Of a stretch of DNA of 17,608 nt, positions 1 through 8,179 are shown one piece after another. Position 1 is the first letter of the stretch; every line of letters starts with the position of its first letter. The translations under genes were made by a program, and so were the position numbers. The stretch covers positions 1-17,608 of the forward strand of contig AQRW01000134.1 in NCBI GenBank assembly GCA_000402295.1, given 5' to 3'. The notes under the pieces were generated by a model. That model saw nothing but the letters and a program-made list of their open reading frames with translations, did not search any database and had not been told where the DNA came from. This DNA is from Candidatus Aerophobus profundus SCGC AAA252-L23 (GTDB lineage Bacteria; Aerophobota; Aerophobia; Aerophobales; Aerophobaceae).

Positions 1-2
1 CC

Positions 3-824
3 GGAGGACACGATATCACCTGTGGTGCTCTGGGGACCGGAGCAGTTGAGGAAAGTGTGGGTGCGGATATCTTAGGAACCGCTGAGATTTTCGGATTGCC
101 GGTAAAGAGTAGAAAAGAAGCTACCCGAATAAGACCTTGTCATTTTGCCTGCTATGCCCACGTACTTCCAGGCAGATTCTTTTTAATGACTCTAAATCAA
201 ACCGGTGGACTACTTTTGAAGTGGTTCAGGGACAACTTCGGGACGCAGGAAATGGAGATTGCCGAAAAAGAAAGAGAAGATGCCTTTGAATTTTTGGTGA
301 AAAAAGCCAAGGATCAACCAGCCGAAAGTATGATTCTGCCCCATCTGGTGGGAAGCGGAACCCCTTGGATCGATCCGCTTTCCCAGGGAGCCATAGTTGG
401 TCTTACGCTTCATACCGGTAAAACTGATATTATCAGAGCTGTGCTCGAGAGTGTCTGTTTCGAACAAAAGGTAAGTCTTGATATCCTTGAGGAGCACGGA
501 TTCAAAATAAAAGAGATAAGGGCGGTGGGAGGAGAAGCAAAGTCAGTTAAGTGGTTAAGTATAAGGGCGGATATCTTGGGAAAGAACATAAAGACGCTAA
601 TGGTGAATGAGGCTTCCTGTTTGGGCGCGGCTATTCTCTCAGCGTATGCCCTGGGATATTATTCTTCAATCGATGAGGCTGCTCAGGCAATGGTCAAGGT
701 GAAATCAACCGTTGAATCCAATGAAGATCTCCACCACCAATACCTGGAAAAATACCAGCTATTCAAAAAAATTTACCCGGCCTTGAAAGAGATAAATCAT
801 CAACTTTCAACCAGGACCGGTTAA
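3..824 (+). CDS. FGGY-family carbohydrate kinase, C-terminal part (5' partial)
   Basis: The reading frame is open from the left edge, so the gene starts outside the window; about 273 residues are visible. FGGY kinases phosphorylate sugars or polyols with ATP in the cytoplasm. The visible part opens with GGHDITCGALGTG, the segment carrying the catalytic Asp of the family (GGHD), and continues through an FGGY_C-type domain with GSGTPWIDP, GLTLHTGKTDIIRAVLES and the ATP-site stretch GGEAKSVKWLSIRADILG, then EASCLGAAILSAYALG. The GTG at 57 lies inside the conserved domain and is not the true start. It precedes a zinc dehydrogenase and a DRL-like dehydrogenase on the same strand, which points to sugar or polyol catabolism. 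The specificity-determining N-terminal domain is missing, so the substrate (xylulose, erythritol or another) cannot be named. Confidence 0.9.
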   Translation, partial: GGHDITCGALGTGAVEESVGADILGTAEIFGLPVKSRKEATRIRPCHFACYAHVLPGRFFLMTLNQTGGLLLKWFRDNFGTQEMEIAEKEREDAFEFLVKKAKDQPAESMILPHLVGSGTPWIDPLSQGAIVGLTLHTGKTDIIRAVLESVCFEQKVSLDILEEHGFKIKEIRAVGGEAKSVKWLSIRADILGKNIKTLMVNEASCLGAAILSAYALGYYSSIDEAAQAMVKVKSTVESNEDLHHQYLEKYQLFKKIYPALKEINHQLSTRTG

Positions 825-980
825 TTAAATATTGGGGAAAAGTGTGGATTTTGATCCAGAAACAGGGAGAAATTTTGGATCTTTTGATATTTTGGTCCGG
901 GAAAGTGGCTTTGAAGATCAAGATGGTGTATCGGCCGAGTTCATGAGATAAGGAAATCTGGAAAGTGCAGGAGATGTGCT

Positions 981-2018
981 ATGAGAGCGCTGGTGTATCA
1001 AGGAATAAAAAATTTGGTTCTGGAAGAGGTGGAAACTCCCTCCTGTCCGTCAGATGGAATTCTGCTGCGGGTTAAGGCCTGCGGTTTCTGTGGGTCAGAT
1101 CTTCGAACCTACTATTCGGGACATCGGAAGGTTAAACCTCCCTGGATTATCGGACATGAAGTCTCCGGAGTAGTAGAGGAAGTAGGAGAGAGAGTTGAGG
1201 GCTACCGGGTGGGAGATCGCCTGTCAGTTCCTCCGCCGGTATATTGCGGTCAATGTTATTTTTGTCGACAAGGTCTTTACTACCTTTGTGAGAACATCAG
1301 AGAATTGGCCCAACACTGGCCAGGAGGATTTGCTGAGTTTATGGTGATTCCTCCTGAGGCTCTTAAATGCGGTAATGTCAATTCTATTCCCAAAGGAATG
1401 TCTTTTGAGGAAGCGGCTATCTCCGAGCCTCCTTCCTCCTGCATCAATGCTCAGGAGATAGCTCAGATCACCCTGGGTGAGACTGTTACTATAGTGGGCG
1501 CGGGGCCCATCGGCTGTTTTCATCTGGAGATCGCCAGGACCCGGGGAGCATTACAGATAATAATCATGGATATTCTCAAGAACAGGTTGGAATTAGTAAG
1601 ACGATTTTCCCCGGATCTCATAATTAACAATAGCAAAGAAGGCTACCTGCAAAAAGTGATGCAGGTTACCGATGATCGGGGCTCCGATGTAGTTATTGTA
1701 GCCTGCCCCTCAGCCAAGGCCCAGATGGATTCTTTACTTATAGCCAGAAAAGGGGGACGAGTGATCTTTTTTGGGGGACTTCCTCCCGGGGAAAGCCTGG
1801 TCTCTTTAGATACTAACCTTATTCACTATAAGGCTCTTAGCGTTATGGGCTCAACCACTTTTTCTCCCAGGCACAATAGAATGGCTCTTCAGCTTATCGC
1901 TCAAGGAAAAATTAAGGCAAGAAAGTACATAACTCATACCTTCCCTCTAAAAGATTTTAAAGAAGCGATCCGGGTTATTGAAAAAGGTGAGGCTTTGAAG
2001 GTGGTTCTTAAGCCGTAG
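981..2018 (+). CDS. Zinc-dependent medium-chain alcohol/polyol dehydrogenase (sorbitol/threonine dehydrogenase-like)
   Basis: This 345-residue protein has the normal length for the MDR family. It should oxidise a secondary alcohol of a polyol or sugar with NAD(P)+. Visible catalytic zinc ligands are Cys37 in CGFCGSD and His59-Glu60 in IIGHEVSGVVEEVG, with Glu near EPPSS as the usual fourth-ligand region. The structural zinc lobe has all four cysteines, Cys89, Cys92, Cys95 and Cys103. The Rossmann nucleotide site is VGAGPIG. The ATG is preceded by AGGAG at 969-973, about eight bases upstream. It lies 156 bp after the FGGY kinase and 46 bp before the DRL-like gene, so the three may form an operon. 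Substrate assignment from sequence alone is unsafe: sorbitol, threitol, threonine and galactitol dehydrogenases all look alike here. Confidence 0.9.
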   Translation: MRALVYQGIKNLVLEEVETPSCPSDGILLRVKACGFCGSDLRTYYSGHRKVKPPWIIGHEVSGVVEEVGERVEGYRVGDRLSVPPPVYCGQCYFCRQGLYYLCENIRELAQHWPGGFAEFMVIPPEALKCGNVNSIPKGMSFEEAAISEPPSSCINAQEIAQITLGETVTIVGAGPIGCFHLEIARTRGALQIIIMDILKNRLELVRRFSPDLIINNSKEGYLQKVMQVTDDRGSDVVIVACPSAKAQMDSLLIARKGGRVIFFGGLPPGESLVSLDTNLIHYKALSVMGSTTFSPRHNRMALQLIAQGKIKARKYITHTFPLKDFKEAIRVIEKGEALKVVLKP

Positions 2019-2064
2019 ATAGTAGTTTGGTTATAATTAAATTCACTCTCAAGGAGAATTACAA

Positions 2065-3363
2065 ATGCTTAATTTACCCGACAAATTAGCTCAGTTAGAA
2101 AAAGAAGGTCGGACTATCCGAGTAGGAATTGTGGGAGTAGGACAAATGGGAGCGGGAGTAGCCTGCGTTCTCTCCCGGATGAGGGCAATGGAGGTTTTGG
2201 CTCTGGCCGACCTTGACCGGGAAAGAGCAATAAATATTTTTGAGGAAATAGGAATTCCCCGAAAAGATATTTTTTGCTCAAATGACCCAGAAGAGTGTAA
2301 TAAGGCCCTAAATAAAGGGATGCGAGTGGTAAGTGAGCAAGCTACTCTTATTCCTCATCTTACTTCTCTTGAGGCTATAGTTGAAGCTACGGGAGCTCCC
2401 CGCGTAGGAGCCGAAGTGGCTCTGGAGGCGATACGGAAGAAGAAACATATTATTATGATGAATGTGGAGACTGACGTTACTGTGGGTCTCATTCTCTCTG
2501 AGTTGGCCCGGAGCGCTGGGGTGGTTTATACGGTAGGAGCAGGAGATGAGCCGGGTGTTATCAAGGAACTTTACGATTTTGCCAGGGCTTTGGGATTTGA
2601 AATCGTAGCGGCGGGAAAGGGGAAAAATAATCCCCTGGACCGGGAAGCAACACCGGAGAGTCTGCAAAGCACTGCCTTAAAGCAAGGGGTTAATCCCCGG
2701 ATGCTCTGCGAATTTGTGGACGGCAGCAAAACTATGATTGAGATGTGTGCCGTGGCCAACGCCACCGGTCTCATTCCGGATGTGAGAGGAATGCATGGCC
2801 CCAAGTGCGATGCCTCAGAACTTGCCTCTGTTTTTGCCCTGAAGGAGAAAGGAGGAATTCTTAATCAACCAGGAGTAGTTGACTATGGCATTGGCCGAAT
2901 AGCCCCGGGAGTTTTTGTGGTCATAACTACCCATAATAAGCGTCTAATAGGAGACCTAAAATATATGTCTATGGGAAAAGGTCCCAACTATCTTCTTTAT
3001 CGTCCTTACCATCTTTGCAGTATAGAAGTCCCTCTTTCGGTAGCCCGAGCAGTTATCTATCAGGAACCAACCATAGTCTCTTCAGGAAAACCTGTGGCCG
3101 AGGTAATTACTGTGGCCAAAAGGGATTTAAAGGTTGGGCAGAAAATTGATGGTATAGGGAAGTTTGATATCTATGGGTCTATTGAAAGAGCCGCTGTTTC
3201 CCGACAGGAAAACCTCTTACCTCTGGGTCTGGCGGAGGGAGCTGTCCTGAAAAGTAAGGTGAAAAAAGGAGATTACCTTACTCTAAGCCAGGTAGAATTT
3301 GAAGAAAGTATTCTAATGAACCTGTGGAAACTACAGAATAAACTCTATTTTTCTCCAGGTTAG
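2065..3363 (+). CDS. NAD(P)-dependent homoserine dehydrogenase-like protein with C-terminal SAF domain (COG4091/DRL-like)
   Basis: This 432-residue protein begins with a Rossmann fold (VGIVGVGQMGAG, residues 20-31; ADLD at 48-51). It continues with the middle region of the COG4091 'predicted homoserine dehydrogenase' family (VEATGAPRVGAEVAL, MMNVETDVTVG, YTVGAGDEPGVIKELYDFARALGF, GKGKNNPLD). The C-terminal part from about residue 343 to 410 looks like a SAF domain (PVAEVITVAKRDLKVGQKIDG and later KKGDYLTLSQVEF). The family includes Brucella DRL, which converts 1-deoxyxylulose 5-phosphate to methylerythritol phosphate in place of Dxr, as well as members acting in sugar catabolism. AAGGAG at 2051-2056 sets the ATG. 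Position behind a kinase and a dehydrogenase favours a catabolic sugar role, but DRL activity cannot be excluded. Its stop codon overlaps the stop of the convergent SWIM gene. Confidence 0.85.
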   Translation: MLNLPDKLAQLEKEGRTIRVGIVGVGQMGAGVACVLSRMRAMEVLALADLDRERAINIFEEIGIPRKDIFCSNDPEECNKALNKGMRVVSEQATLIPHLTSLEAIVEATGAPRVGAEVALEAIRKKKHIIMMNVETDVTVGLILSELARSAGVVYTVGAGDEPGVIKELYDFARALGFEIVAAGKGKNNPLDREATPESLQSTALKQGVNPRMLCEFVDGSKTMIEMCAVANATGLIPDVRGMHGPKCDASELASVFALKEKGGILNQPGVVDYGIGRIAPGVFVVITTHNKRLIGDLKYMSMGKGPNYLLYRPYHLCSIEVPLSVARAVIYQEPTIVSSGKPVAEVITVAKRDLKVGQKIDGIGKFDIYGSIERAAVSRQENLLPLGLAEGAVLKSKVKKGDYLTLSQVEFEESILMNLWKLQNKLYFSPG

Positions 3364-4271
3364 TTCTTGCTCTCAGGCTTCGCCGGACCGCATTCTCCCT
3401 CCCAGACAGCTTCACCAATGAGAGTAGCCTTTTGATAGATGGCCGCTATGACCTCCAAAAAATCCTCCCGGCCGCGCCAGAACGGGAAAGCTCCCAGTCT
3501 TCTCGGAAGAACGGCAGTAAGAGTAGGCTTCTCCACCTGTCCGGCGTCAAACACTACTGATTCACCTCCCCTCCAGAACGCCTCCGCATTAGTGGGCAGT
3601 GGTTGGGGAGGAACCGAAGAACACTCCGGCTTGCCCAAGGCATCTATCTTTTGTTTCTTCGTCCCCTCAGCTCCGCCGAGAAGGAAGATAAACTGCTCTC
3701 GGGTAACCCCACGAAGTTTCAGTAACAGGAAGGGGTCCTGGTCAAAAGCCTCGGCCAGCAGATAGTACACGGCAGCTATGTGTTTGCACGGGTTAGACCA
3801 ATCCGGACAGGAACAATCTGTTTCAAGATCACCTTTTTTCCCGGGAAAGAGGGAAAGACCAGCCTTCTGGAATACTGTTTCGATGTCTTCCGGCATCTCG
3901 CCCGCTAAAAGCCGCGCTGCCAGGATTGGCCGCTCCGTAAGAGCTGCTGTCACCTCAATCCAATCTTTCTCGGTCAGGATCTTGAGTTTGATAACTACTC
4001 GGTAAGGCCGGGAACGAGAGCCCTGAACCTGGGCCCGGATCTCACCCTTCTCGATTATCAAATCCGCCACCTGGCCTCGGCGAGCATAAGAACGGCCTCT
4101 GGAGAGGCGAGCCCCAATATTGAAGCTTTCCAGTACCTGGATCCAGCGCCGACCCCACCATTTGCTGGCGAAAGCACCCCGCTTAGACCGAGCTTTAATT
4201 CCACCCTTGACCTGGCGAGGGTGGGTGGGTTCGTACCATTGGTAGTCCCGGTAGGATCGTCGGCGCGCCAT
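3360..4271 (-). CDS. SWIM zinc-finger protein (partner of SNF2 helicase)
   Basis: The protein is 303 residues from the chosen start. The SWIM zinc-binding pattern CxC...CxH is complete: Cys153, Cys155, Cys162 and His164 in TDCSCPDWSNPCKH. The N-terminus (WYEPTHPRQVKGGIKARSKRGAF, WWGRRWIQVLES; split here by unseen residues) is typical of bacterial SWIM proteins encoded beside SNF2 ATPases. SWIM domains are known or predicted to bind DNA or protein; the exact role of this bacterial pair is not established. The frame is open to an ATG at 4325, but that adds 18 residues read in another frame of the helicase gene. The ATG at 4269-4271 follows the helicase TGA by one base and has GGGGGA upstream, so translational coupling is likely. 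The C-terminal half has no motif I recognise. Confidence 0.88.
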   Translation of the reverse strand: MARRRSYRDYQWYEPTHPRQVKGGIKARSKRGAFASKWWGRRWIQVLESFNIGARLSRGRSYARRGQVADLIIEKGEIRAQVQGSRSRPYRVVIKLKILTEKDWIEVTAALTERPILAARLLAGEMPEDIETVFQKAGLSLFPGKKGDLETDCSCPDWSNPCKHIAAVYYLLAEAFDQDPFLLLKLRGVTREQFIFLLGGAEGTKKQKIDALGKPECSSVPPQPLPTNAEAFWRGGESVVFDAGQVEKPTLTAVLPRRLGAFPFWRGREDFLEVIAAIYQKATLIGEAVWEGECGPAKPESKN

Positions 4272-4272
4272 C

Positions 4273-7200
4273 TCAGTCCCCCACCGCTTCCCGGCCCAGG
4301 GCAAGAACTTGTTTGAGTTCGCCATTGGATAACTCGGTTAGCCAGCCCTCCCCGGTCCCAATTATTTTCTCGGCTATAGATGCTTTAGACTCGATCATCT
4401 CATCAATCCGCTCCTCCAGGGTACCGGCGCAGATGAATTTGTATACTTGCACATTTCTGGTCTGCCCAATCCGGAAGGCGCGGTCGGTGGCTTGATTCTC
4501 CACGGCCGGGTTCCACCAGCGGTCAAAATGAAAGACGTGGTTGGCCCGGGTTAAATTCAGACCAGTACCTCCGGCCTTGAGGGAGAGAACAAAGACTGGT
4601 GGACCATCCTTTTGCTGGAATCGTTCTATCATTTGGTCGCGTCGTTTTCTACTTACACTACCGTGGAGAAACAGGACCTCGCGGCCAAAAACTTCCTGGA
4701 GATGCTGCTTAAGGATTTCACCCATTTTGGCAAACTGAGAAAAGACCAGGGCTCCCCCGCCTTCATCAATAACTTCTTCCAGCATCTCCACTAACCGGCT
4801 CACTTTGCCCGAACGTTTCTCAATGACTGAGTTGTCCGCCAGGAACTGAGCCGGATGATTGCATATTTGCTTTAGCTTGGACAAAGTGGCCAGAATTACA
4901 CCTTTGCGCTGGATACCGTCAGTTTCTTCCAGCACCCTGGTAGTCTCCCGGAGCACGGCCGCGTAGAGCGTGGCTTGCTCCCGGGTCAAGGTACAGTAAG
5001 TTTTGATCTCCATCTTCTCCGGTAGGTCAGCAATAATGGATTTGTCTGTTTTTAAGCGGCGCAGAATAAACGGACCGGTCAAACGTCTGAGTTGCTCGGC
5101 CGCCTCCTGATTCCGGTCTCTCTGGATGGGGATGAAAAACCGCTGCTTAAAAGAGTTTTGGGTACCCAGGAGACGGGGATTGAGAAATTCCATGACCGCC
5201 CAGAGATCACCCACGTGGTTTTCCACCGGCGTGCCCGTCAGGGCAATCCGATAATCAGCGGAAAGGGCCCGGGCTGCCTGGGACTGTTTAGTCTCGGGGT
5301 TCTTGATATTTTGTGCCTCATCCAGGATAATACTGGCCCAGGGGACGGCCTGCAGAAACTCGAGATCCCGGTGAAGTAAACCATAACTGGAAACAACCAG
5401 GGCGTGATCTGCCACCTGCTTGATGAAGGTTTCACGCTTTCTTCGTCCAACCCCATGGTGAACCAGAACCGAGAGTTCGGGGGTGAACTTCTGGGATTCC
5501 TTCACCCAGTTGTTAATTACGGAGGTGGGGCAAATCACCAACACGGGCCGTGTTTCGCCCACTTCCCGTTCCCGGGCGATCAAAGTTAATGCCTGCGCTG
5601 TTTTACCCAGTCCCATATCGTCGGCCAGGCAGGCACCCAGACCCCACTGCCGCAAGAAAGCCAGCCAGGAATATCCTCGTCTCTGATAGGGACGGAGAGT
5701 ACCTTGCAACTGCGCAGGAACGACCAACTCCTCAAATAGTTCATTACTTTGAAGTCGGTCAAGAAGTTTTCCCACCCAGCCCTCGGCCTCAACATGGCCA
5801 ACCGGTAAACCGTACCTCTCATCCCTAACTCCCAGTGCCATTCGGACAACTTCACCGACGGATATTTCTGAGCAGGATCGTTGTTTCCAGAGCTCGGCTA
5901 CCTCCTTAATCTGACGGGCATCTACTTCCACCCAGGTGCCTCGAACCTGTACCAGGGGTACTTTCATCTTGGCCAACTGGTTGATATCCTCGAGGGAGAT
6001 GGTCGTATCCCCGAGGGCCAGTTTCCAGTTGACCTCGGTAATGGTGCTCAACGTCAGCCCACTATTGCTTTGCATTTGAGGACTCTTCACCTTGGCCCGG
6101 AGCGACAAACGCTGCTTGGTACCTTTCTGGGTCCACCAGACCGGCAACATAAGGCCAAATCCGACCGTTTTCAAAGCCGGCGCATGTCGCCTCAGAAACT
6201 CGTAGGCATTTTCCGTACCAAGGATACATCCACCCGGGTGTTTGGACTCCAGGCTAACGGCGATGTCCGGACATAATTCGGACGCCTGCCCCAGCGCTGT
6301 TAGCAAGTACTCCTGTACCTCACCAGCAAGCTTCTTCAACATTCTGGCCGACCGACTGCCTGTCTTCCAGACTTCTGCTACTGGAACCTGGAGACTTCGA
6401 TCGGCGTGGGGCTGCAGCAAATAGCGCAGATACCAGTCTCCGCGCGGGACCCTGACGGAGGTACTTTCTGGACATTTAGGAGGTTCAGGTTCTTCCAGGC
6501 GAAAGCACAAGCGACACTTGGCCTGGGCAGTTATTTGAATAGGACGCCGCCATTGGTCTATCTGATTGGCCAGATCAATCAAATGACTACGGTCATCCCA
6601 GGGGATTAAGGCAAGGTCAGTTTGCAGAGCGTGCAACCAGGCATCGTGGACACTGTCAAACTTTGGATTGTTCTTAGGTTTACGGGCTCTGGGTAAGACG
6701 TCCGTAGCTATGGTTGATTTCCTGATCATCCAGTCCATCATCCGGCTGATAAAGCCGCGGGTGGAATACTCCGGAGGTGTATTCGGAGGTACTGTGGCCT
6801 CCGTACTGGTCAAGCAGCGCGCCGAGGCAGGCATACGTCGGGCCAGAATTGTTAGACGATCCTGATCATCTCCCTCAAAAACGGGTTGCCACCGAGCCTC
6901 GGGACCTTTTTCTCCTTCTTCGACCCCCGGCAAATATGCCTGTCGCACTGTCAGAGCCCCAGCTAATCGGAGACTCTCGGACCACCACCGAAGATCCGTA
7001 GCGGCCAGCACCCCCCGAGCCAGCAAGTCTCCGGACACACAGCGACACAATATCTCACCTATTTCCTCCCACTTTAAGGGAAGTACCGTCACCAGCCAGG
7101 GCAAGAGCTCTATTTGGGCAACAGATGCTGGCGGTTCGGCAATCATTGGACTGGAGGCGAGGGGAATCCCACTACCTGACGGGAGCCAAGCGCAGGCCGT

Positions 7201-7413
7201 GGTCACTCGTCTCTTGACCCGGGTAATCCCGCTTTCAAACGAGGACAAGGAGTTCTGCAATTCTTTTGCTCCGGCATCGTAAGGAAATGGCTTCGGTCGA
7301 GGTATCTTGGGCTTTCTCCCCCGCCGCCGATGGGGAATATATGGCGTTTCGGGGGTCATCTCTGCCCAGAGATGGAGCTTTTGTTCAAACCAGGAGGCGT
7401 GAAGAATGATCAT
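4273..7413 (-). CDS. SNF2-family DEAD/H-box ATPase/helicase with bacterial SNF2-associated N-terminal region
   Basis: This 1046-residue protein starts with IILHASWFEQKLHLWAE, the usual beginning of long bacterial SNF2 ATPases. Residues 1 to about 560 are the family's poorly characterised SNF2-associated region. The ATPase core follows: LRPYQRRGYSWL near 573-584, Walker A DDMGLGKT at 598-605, Walker B DEAQ at 698-701, and LTGTPVENHVGDLWAVMEFL near 725-744. The C-terminal RecA-like lobe ends in DRAFRIGQT, with motif VI near 977-984. Such enzymes translocate on double-stranded DNA and remodel protein-DNA complexes; the bacterial relative RapA recycles RNA polymerase. The gene is followed after one base by a SWIM protein gene, and a promoter is visible at 7463-7490. 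The Shine-Dalgarno site is weak (AGAGAAA about 9 bases upstream). No core motif appears broken. A specific cellular role is unknown. Confidence 0.95.
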   Translation of the reverse strand: MIILHASWFEQKLHLWAEMTPETPYIPHRRRGRKPKIPRPKPFPYDAGAKELQNSLSSFESGITRVKRRVTTACAWLPSGSGIPLASSPMIAEPPASVAQIELLPWLVTVLPLKWEEIGEILCRCVSGDLLARGVLAATDLRWWSESLRLAGALTVRQAYLPGVEEGEKGPEARWQPVFEGDDQDRLTILARRMPASARCLTSTEATVPPNTPPEYSTRGFISRMMDWMIRKSTIATDVLPRARKPKNNPKFDSVHDAWLHALQTDLALIPWDDRSHLIDLANQIDQWRRPIQITAQAKCRLCFRLEEPEPPKCPESTSVRVPRGDWYLRYLLQPHADRSLQVPVAEVWKTGSRSARMLKKLAGEVQEYLLTALGQASELCPDIAVSLESKHPGGCILGTENAYEFLRRHAPALKTVGFGLMLPVWWTQKGTKQRLSLRAKVKSPQMQSNSGLTLSTITEVNWKLALGDTTISLEDINQLAKMKVPLVQVRGTWVEVDARQIKEVAELWKQRSCSEISVGEVVRMALGVRDERYGLPVGHVEAEGWVGKLLDRLQSNELFEELVVPAQLQGTLRPYQRRGYSWLAFLRQWGLGACLADDMGLGKTAQALTLIAREREVGETRPVLVICPTSVINNWVKESQKFTPELSVLVHHGVGRRKRETFIKQVADHALVVSSYGLLHRDLEFLQAVPWASIILDEAQNIKNPETKQSQAARALSADYRIALTGTPVENHVGDLWAVMEFLNPRLLGTQNSFKQRFFIPIQRDRNQEAAEQLRRLTGPFILRRLKTDKSIIADLPEKMEIKTYCTLTREQATLYAAVLRETTRVLEETDGIQRKGVILATLSKLKQICNHPAQFLADNSVIEKRSGKVSRLVEMLEEVIDEGGGALVFSQFAKMGEILKQHLQEVFGREVLFLHGSVSRKRRDQMIERFQQKDGPPVFVLSLKAGGTGLNLTRANHVFHFDRWWNPAVENQATDRAFRIGQTRNVQVYKFICAGTLEERIDEMIESKASIAEKIIGTGEGWLTELSNGELKQVLALGREAVGD

Positions 7414-7462
7414 AGAAGATTTCTCTTTTGGTTCTATCTAAATACGAATAATGAAGTTACCT

Positions 7463-7490
7463 ATAATATCAACTCTTCTGCGGAGGTCAA
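7463..7490 (-). promoter_or_regulatory. Sigma70-type promoter for the SNF2-SWIM operon
   Basis: On the minus strand TTGACC (7490-7485) is separated by 16 bases from TATTAT (7468-7463), each one mismatch from consensus. Transcription would begin near 7456, giving a leader of about 43 bases before the helicase ATG at 7413. Confidence 0.6.
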
Positions 7491-7815
7491 CTCTCTCATT
7501 TAGTTGGCTACAATGATACTGCACACATTCCACCTGCACAAGGGAAGCGATGTGATTATTTCAGCAAAGTGAAGGAGGTCTGGACAGCCATGAGAAAACG
7601 CTCTAAAATAGGGGTAAAAACACAAGGCGTATTTTCCACCCTAAGAAAGGAGGCATATCTCTATGACCGTCCCGCATCAATCATGCTACGAACTCAAAAA
7701 AGAGACAAGTGAGGAGTTTCCCAGGAGAGGGGTGATGACTCCCCGTACACAGTAGATAACTTTGCTTTTGACTCACTCGTTCCTTATAGGAGAAGTTGGA
7801 ATAATTTATAAAACC
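7491..7815. other. Intergenic stretch at the left edge of the accessory island, with two tentative small ORFs
   Basis: No recognisable gene lies here. Two overlapping plus-strand small ORFs have Shine-Dalgarno-like sites. One is 40 codons at 7590-7712 with AAGGAGG at 7571-7577. The other is 30 codons at 7663-7755 with AAAGGAGG at 7646-7653. They are in different frames, so at most one is likely to be translated. Neither product resembles anything I know. The stretch could equally be remnants of inserted DNA. Confidence 0.3.
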
Positions 7816-7844
7816 TTGACATATTTCACAAACGGTAGTATAAT
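7816..7844 (+). promoter_or_regulatory. Perfect consensus sigma70 promoter for the HTH-RHH gene
   Basis: TTGACA at 7816-7821 and TATAAT at 7839-7844 are both exact consensus hexamers with the optimal 17-base spacer. The expected transcription start is about 7850-7852, right at the ATG at 7853, so the message would be leaderless or nearly so. A small regulator following this closely makes autoregulation at the promoter a reasonable inference. Confidence 0.8.
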
Positions 7845-7852
7845 TATGACAA

Positions 7853-8179
7853 ATGACCCGATCAAAGAATTCAGAATTGACTTATCGAATCAACGAGGCT
7901 GTTTTGCTTTTAAAGAGAAGGTTGCCTCGCTCACAAATAACAAGAGAACTGATCAACCGGTTTGGAGTCTCAAAGGTACAAGCTTATCGTTACATTCGCG
8001 CCGCCCAAAAGAACAAACAAGTGGTAGCAATTCCGGAGGAGAAATCGGTATTCACAGTCAAACTTCCCCAAAGCATAGTTCAACGCATCAAGGCTTTTGC
8101 CAAATCCAGAGGCACTTCTATAAGCGAAGTTGTAAGGCGAGCCCTGGAAGAATTCCTGAGAAAAAAAGGTCATGGGTAA
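7853..8179 (+). CDS. Small DNA-binding protein: helix-turn-helix plus ribbon-helix-helix (CopG-like)
   Basis: This 108-residue protein is basic. Residues about 12-50 contain a predicted helix-turn-helix (SQITRELINRFGVSKVQAYRYIRAA). Residues about 64-105 form a ribbon-helix-helix unit (SVFTVKLPQSIVQRIKAFAK, then GTSISEVVRRALEEFLRKK), the MetJ/Arc/CopG fold that binds DNA through paired beta strands. A combined HTH-RHH protein of this size is probably a transcriptional regulator of itself and its neighbours. No Shine-Dalgarno site precedes the ATG; instead the start sits at the predicted transcription start of a perfect promoter. An alternative 182-codon frame from 7762 overlaps it but shows no domain. 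The last eight bases overlap the start of the next small gene. Regulatory targets are unknown; the recombinase further downstream is one candidate. Confidence 0.75.
   Translation: MTRSKNSELTYRINEAVLLLKRRLPRSQITRELINRFGVSKVQAYRYIRAAQKNKQVVAIPEEKSVFTVKLPQSIVQRIKAFAKSRGTSISEVVRRALEEFLRKKGHG

Noticed and set aside
844..951. 35-codon GTG-start ORF between the kinase and the dehydrogenase
   Set aside because: GGGGA is present upstream, but the start is weak, the product is unrecognised, and length is near chance expectation.
4272..4325. Upstream ATG at 4325 for the SWIM gene
   Set aside because: It adds 18 residues that only re-read the helicase 3' end in another frame; the ATG at 4271 has a ribosome binding site and the usual family N-terminus.
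5092..6276. Several plus-strand ORFs of 60-131 codons inside the helicase gene
   Set aside because: They are antisense shadows of the SNF2 gene, whose motifs are clear on the other strand.
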